Assembly: GCA_020355945.1 (NCBI GenBank)
Contig: CP070627.1
Coordinates: 8,550,675-8,559,513, forward strand
DNA length: 8,839 nucleotides
DNA from: Candidatus Aminicenantota bacterium
Lineage (GTDB): Bacteria > Acidobacteriota > Aminicenantia > UBA2199
Direction: 5' to 3'
Position numbers and translations under genes: made by a program. This document shows positions 7,401-8,839 of this stretch, piece by piece; position 1 is the stretch's first letter; every line of letters starts with the position of its first letter. The notes under the pieces were generated by a model. That model had not been told where the DNA came from and did not search any database. It saw only the letters and a program-made list of their open reading frames with translations.

Positions 7401-8839
7401 GCTTTATGTATATGCCGGCTCACCATCTATTGAAAATTGCAATTTCTCTTACAACACGGCAGCCTCTTATGGCGGTGCTATGTATACGCGCTACAGCGGC
7501 GCTAAAATATCAAACAGCACCTTTTTCCAGAATTCAACCGGAGAGAATGGCAATGGCGGAGGATTATATACTTATAATCGGAGTAATAATCTTTCCCCTG
7601 CTGTGGATGGCTGCGAATTTATTGATAATTCCGCAAAAACCGGGGGCGGGGTTTACAACTTTACCTACCGGAGCACGACATCACCGGTTTTTACTAACTG
7701 TACCTTTGAAGCCAACCAGGCAACCTCCACCGGGGATGGGGGCGGAGGGATGTACAACTATGACTATGACTCGAATATCGCTCCCCGGTTGATCAATTGC
7801 TTATTCTACCGGAATAATGCCATTAACAACAAGGGGGGGGCGATGTATAATTACAAGCGAGCAGGTGATACCACTGCTTCACCCACCATTACCAATTCTA
7901 CCTTTGCCTTCAACTATTCGCAATACTCACCCGGAGGGGTAAGAAACTGGCGCAGCAGTGTGGGAGCGATAAATAACATATTTTGGGGAAACGATTTTGT
8001 TGGAATACTTGATGGAAATGTTTCCGACTCAACAGTCAGCTATTGTGCATTACAGCAAGAGTGGACCGGCTCAGGGGATGACAATATATTTGGGCAAGAC
8101 CCGTTATTCGATGATCCTATTCAAGATGATTTCCGCATCACAGAGTCTTCTCCCTGCATAAATGCCGGCACTGATGCTTCAGCGCCGGATTCTGATATTG
8201 TCCAATATCCTCGAGACGAAGAACCGGATATAGGTGCATATGAATATCAGGGTAAATGCGTGTTTTATGTCAGCACGGAGGGAAAAGACTCTAATTCAGG
8301 ATTCTCGTGGCAGGACGCATTTTCAACCGTACAGAAGGCAATAGATGCCGCTCAAGAGGCATCGGATGAATCGGGCTCCTGCGAGGTATGGGTAAAAGAA
8401 GGCACGTATTATATCTTTAAGGGAAATAAAACCGATACCGTCAGACTTCAACCCCATGTCTATTTATACGGAGGATTTGCAGGTAATGAAACTTCATTGG
8501 GCCAGCGTAACCTTAGGATGCATCATACTATTCTTGACGGCAGTGATGGAAGCCTGGCAGACGATCATCGCGTTTATCACGTCGTGACCGGATCAGATGA
8601 ATCAGGAATCGATGGATTTATCATAAAGAATGGCAGGGCTAACGGAACCACTAATAATAGGAGAGGTGCAGGGATGTTAAACAATGAGTCTTCACCGGAG
8701 GTTTCCAATTGTATATTTATAGATAACCATGCGGATAGTTATGGCGGTGGAATCTATTGTCTCGATTCTTATCCCACCATCAAGAATTGCCTCTTCTCCA
8801 GGAACCTCGGCAGCTATGGCGGGGGTATATATGTTCGAA
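4471..8839 (+). CDS. Secreted C25 (gingipain-type) peptidase with tandem beta-helix modules, 3' end missing
   Basis: The frame is open for 1456 codons and leaves the window without a stop. A signal peptide (hydrophobic core about 24-40 after a long basic start) is followed by a gingipain-like propeptide (about 80-250). The C25 caspase-like domain spans about 285-690: YVLLIGDHDTVPS (352-364), SDICIGRLSVES (393-404), catalytic His540 in HRDHG, catalytic Cys576 in FSINCGTGKF, and a closing FGDPE near 676-680. An Ig-like stretch (693-775) comes next. Beta-helix module 1 (776-1260) has nine FxxN-type coils, each followed by a GG motif, and a choice-of-anchor-Q-like tail (DPLFDDP, SSPCINAG, DIGAYEY). 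Module 2 starts at about 1261. Gingipains cleave after Arg or Lys; specificity here is unknown. The protein is probably surface bound or released. No C-terminal sorting domain is visible because the end is outside the window. Confidence 0.9.
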   Translation, partial: MKEFKGVKLFLSLRTKMRTKVIRLLGVLGVFFFVLNTLAFTTTPDDTEWVPLSSAKSKRAQWVGIEKSPPPRVVAKDQENSVKILFEFYGYFKKTLEMNQMDFTSLSIPGCGITGDIGNPALPFKGLFVEIPYGVEPVVEVTDVVSVTGAVKFPILPQQPPEPDTEVPTPPFKMNRSAYINKEFLPTSPVEIEQIGFIRGRRVVFLKIQPFQYRAVTGETRIFTKMTINLVFSGKKDLVKRVRQKRLLSPKFEAQARRLIVNYKRLEETHLPEHPTGQREDNAADYLIIADDSICSNCGEGENNKIEQLARWKTKKGYLTRIALMSEVGTTSDDIRSYIQNAYDTWTPAPTYVLLIGDHDTVPSVDMPAVVGVTKAYSSDHPYTLVDGDDYWSDICIGRLSVESGTSQCIDVINKLLDYDQSPDTVGSWYNNSLLLALFQDSSEPNCIPEKFYVDIVAHIHDYLGSIGQNITTVLATQNFCGEGYHPRSSSYAHKPTFSDPLPYNDTNGDFIDTSDLDQQRQSISDAINGGVGLVIHRDHGAGVNNVYWSKPRYNSNDVNMLENGTMTPVVFSINCGTGKFRSGTSIAEVFQRKAEGGAVGVIAPTRSTWGGFNELLAQGAFTSIWPHYDPTHGRSQGTIRRMGEVLNFMKMYLYTYVGNSANGGTELHSYEYHWFGDPEMEYRSDTPSDLTGIYHPAVIAPVDDRFELEGAPDGALVGLSQEDTSGELHPLGQGVSRDNTAVIDLHTPVSSDGGPVYLTVTNHDLAPYETQLPLCRYFVDVDVDSPGDGTSWANAFDNIQEGIDAAASAASVHGACDVWVAKGIYYTYDTDPTDMVLLKENVHVYGGFSGTENSLYKRNWMDNATILSGYDSSSSNKVYHVVSNWDMNGTNDKFDNWTLDGFFIICGDANSPDAPNRAGGGMYIRLSSTYARARVANCAFLYNKSAYGGGVCINNSSPTITDTYLWNNESSYRGGGLYVYAGSPSIENCNFSYNTAASYGGAMYTRYSGAKISNSTFFQNSTGENGNGGGLYTYNRSNNLSPAVDGCEFIDNSAKTGGGVYNFTYRSTTSPVFTNCTFEANQATSTGDGGGGMYNYDYDSNIAPRLINCLFYRNNAINNKGGAMYNYKRAGDTTASPTITNSTFAFNYSQYSPGGVRNWRSSVGAINNIFWGNDFVGILDGNVSDSTVSYCALQQEWTGSGDDNIFGQDPLFDDPIQDDFRITESSPCINAGTDASAPDSDIVQYPRDEEPDIGAYEYQGKCVFYVSTEGKDSNSGFSWQDAFSTVQKAIDAAQEASDESGSCEVWVKEGTYYIFKGNKTDTVRLQPHVYLYGGFAGNETSLGQRNLRMHHTILDGSDGSLADDHRVYHVVTGSDESGIDGFIIKNGRANGTTNNRRGAGMLNNESSPEVSNCIFIDNHADSYGGGIYCLDSYPTIKNCLFSRNLGSYGGGIYVR
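7391..7397 (+). repeat. Poly-G tract (G7) in the beta-helix coding region
   Basis: Seven consecutive G encode part of the RGGG turn at residues 984-987. It is a possible slippage site, though a Gly-rich turn alone can also produce such runs. Confidence 0.5.
7833..7840 (+). repeat. Poly-G tract (G8) in the beta-helix coding region
   Basis: Eight consecutive G encode the end of Lys1121, Gly1122, Gly1123 and the first base of Ala1124. Gain of one G would bring a TAA at 7848-7850 into frame; loss of one G would bring a TAA at 7940-7942 into frame. Either slip would end the protein inside the first beta-helix module, leaving the peptidase domain intact. Confidence 0.6.

Larger units (their letters stand above)
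6796..8839 (+). repeat. Tandem beta-helix modules within the peptidase gene
   Basis: The protein segments starting at residues 776 and 1263 are clearly homologous. Both run: Cys, a short YFV/FYV strand, an SW-A-F motif (TSWANAF / FSWQDAF), an IDAA helix, a CDVWV / CEVWV strand, G-x-YY, then HVYGGFSG / YLYGGFAG, a TIL-x-G turn and VYHVV. The unit length is about 487 residues. Module 1 is complete (6796-8250); module 2 (from 8257) is cut by the window edge after two FxxN coils. The DNA copies are well diverged, so this is an old duplication. Confidence 0.8.

Noticed and set aside
7397..7792. 131-codon plus-strand frame in another phase
   Set aside because: It overlaps the beta-helix coils, which read continuously in the main frame; no start signal supports it.

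Overview
The window looks like bacterial chromosome of moderate to low GC with long Shine-Dalgarno-led genes and no mobile-element or RNA genes that I can see. Strong Shine-Dalgarno sequences (AAGGAGGT, GGGAGGA), a short secreted 6-bladed beta-propeller protein, 7TM/PAS histidine kinases and a very large secreted C25 (gingipain-type) peptidase with parallel beta-helix modules fit an anaerobic, Candidatus Aminicenantes-like or similar Gram-negative lineage. That taxonomic guess rests on memory of family distribution, not on a marker gene.

Left part (1-2725, minus strand): two tandem paralogous sensor histidine kinases. The complete one (1022-2725, 567 aa) has seven membrane segments, a PAS domain and a HisKA_2/HATPase_c kinase core. 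Its stop codon overlaps the start of a second copy (1-1025) by 4 bp (ATGA). That second copy runs off the left edge at the end of its PAS domain and is open throughout the part seen. The two align without gaps at a 1700-bp period. By hand count 264 of 341 residues are identical, with the differences concentrated in the membrane/sensor region.

Middle (2726-2999): a divergent intergenic region. On the minus strand it carries a plausible promoter, a textbook UUCG-loop terminator and a possible 33-codon leader ORF that contains the terminator and stops 1 bp before the kinase start. On the plus strand it ends in a perfect ribosome binding site for the gene at 3000.

3000-4037 (plus): a secreted 345-aa protein of the 6-bladed beta-propeller type. 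4038-4470: 433 bp without a credible gene. It holds a GC-rich inverted-repeat cluster (about 4129-4222), three phased 18-bp palindromes of the form CGTCAT-N6-ATGACG (4233-4325), a sigma70-like promoter and a ribosome binding site.

Right part (4471-8839, plus): one very long open gene, still open at the window edge (at least 1456 aa). In order it encodes a signal peptide, gingipain-type propeptide, C25 cysteine peptidase with His540/Cys576, an Ig-like segment, a complete right-handed beta-helix module with FxxN/GGx coils closing in a choice-of-anchor-Q-like tail, and the start of a second homologous beta-helix module. Poly-G tracts in the beta-helix part could make it phase variable.

There is no response regulator in the window, so any link between the membrane kinases and the secreted peptidase is only positional.
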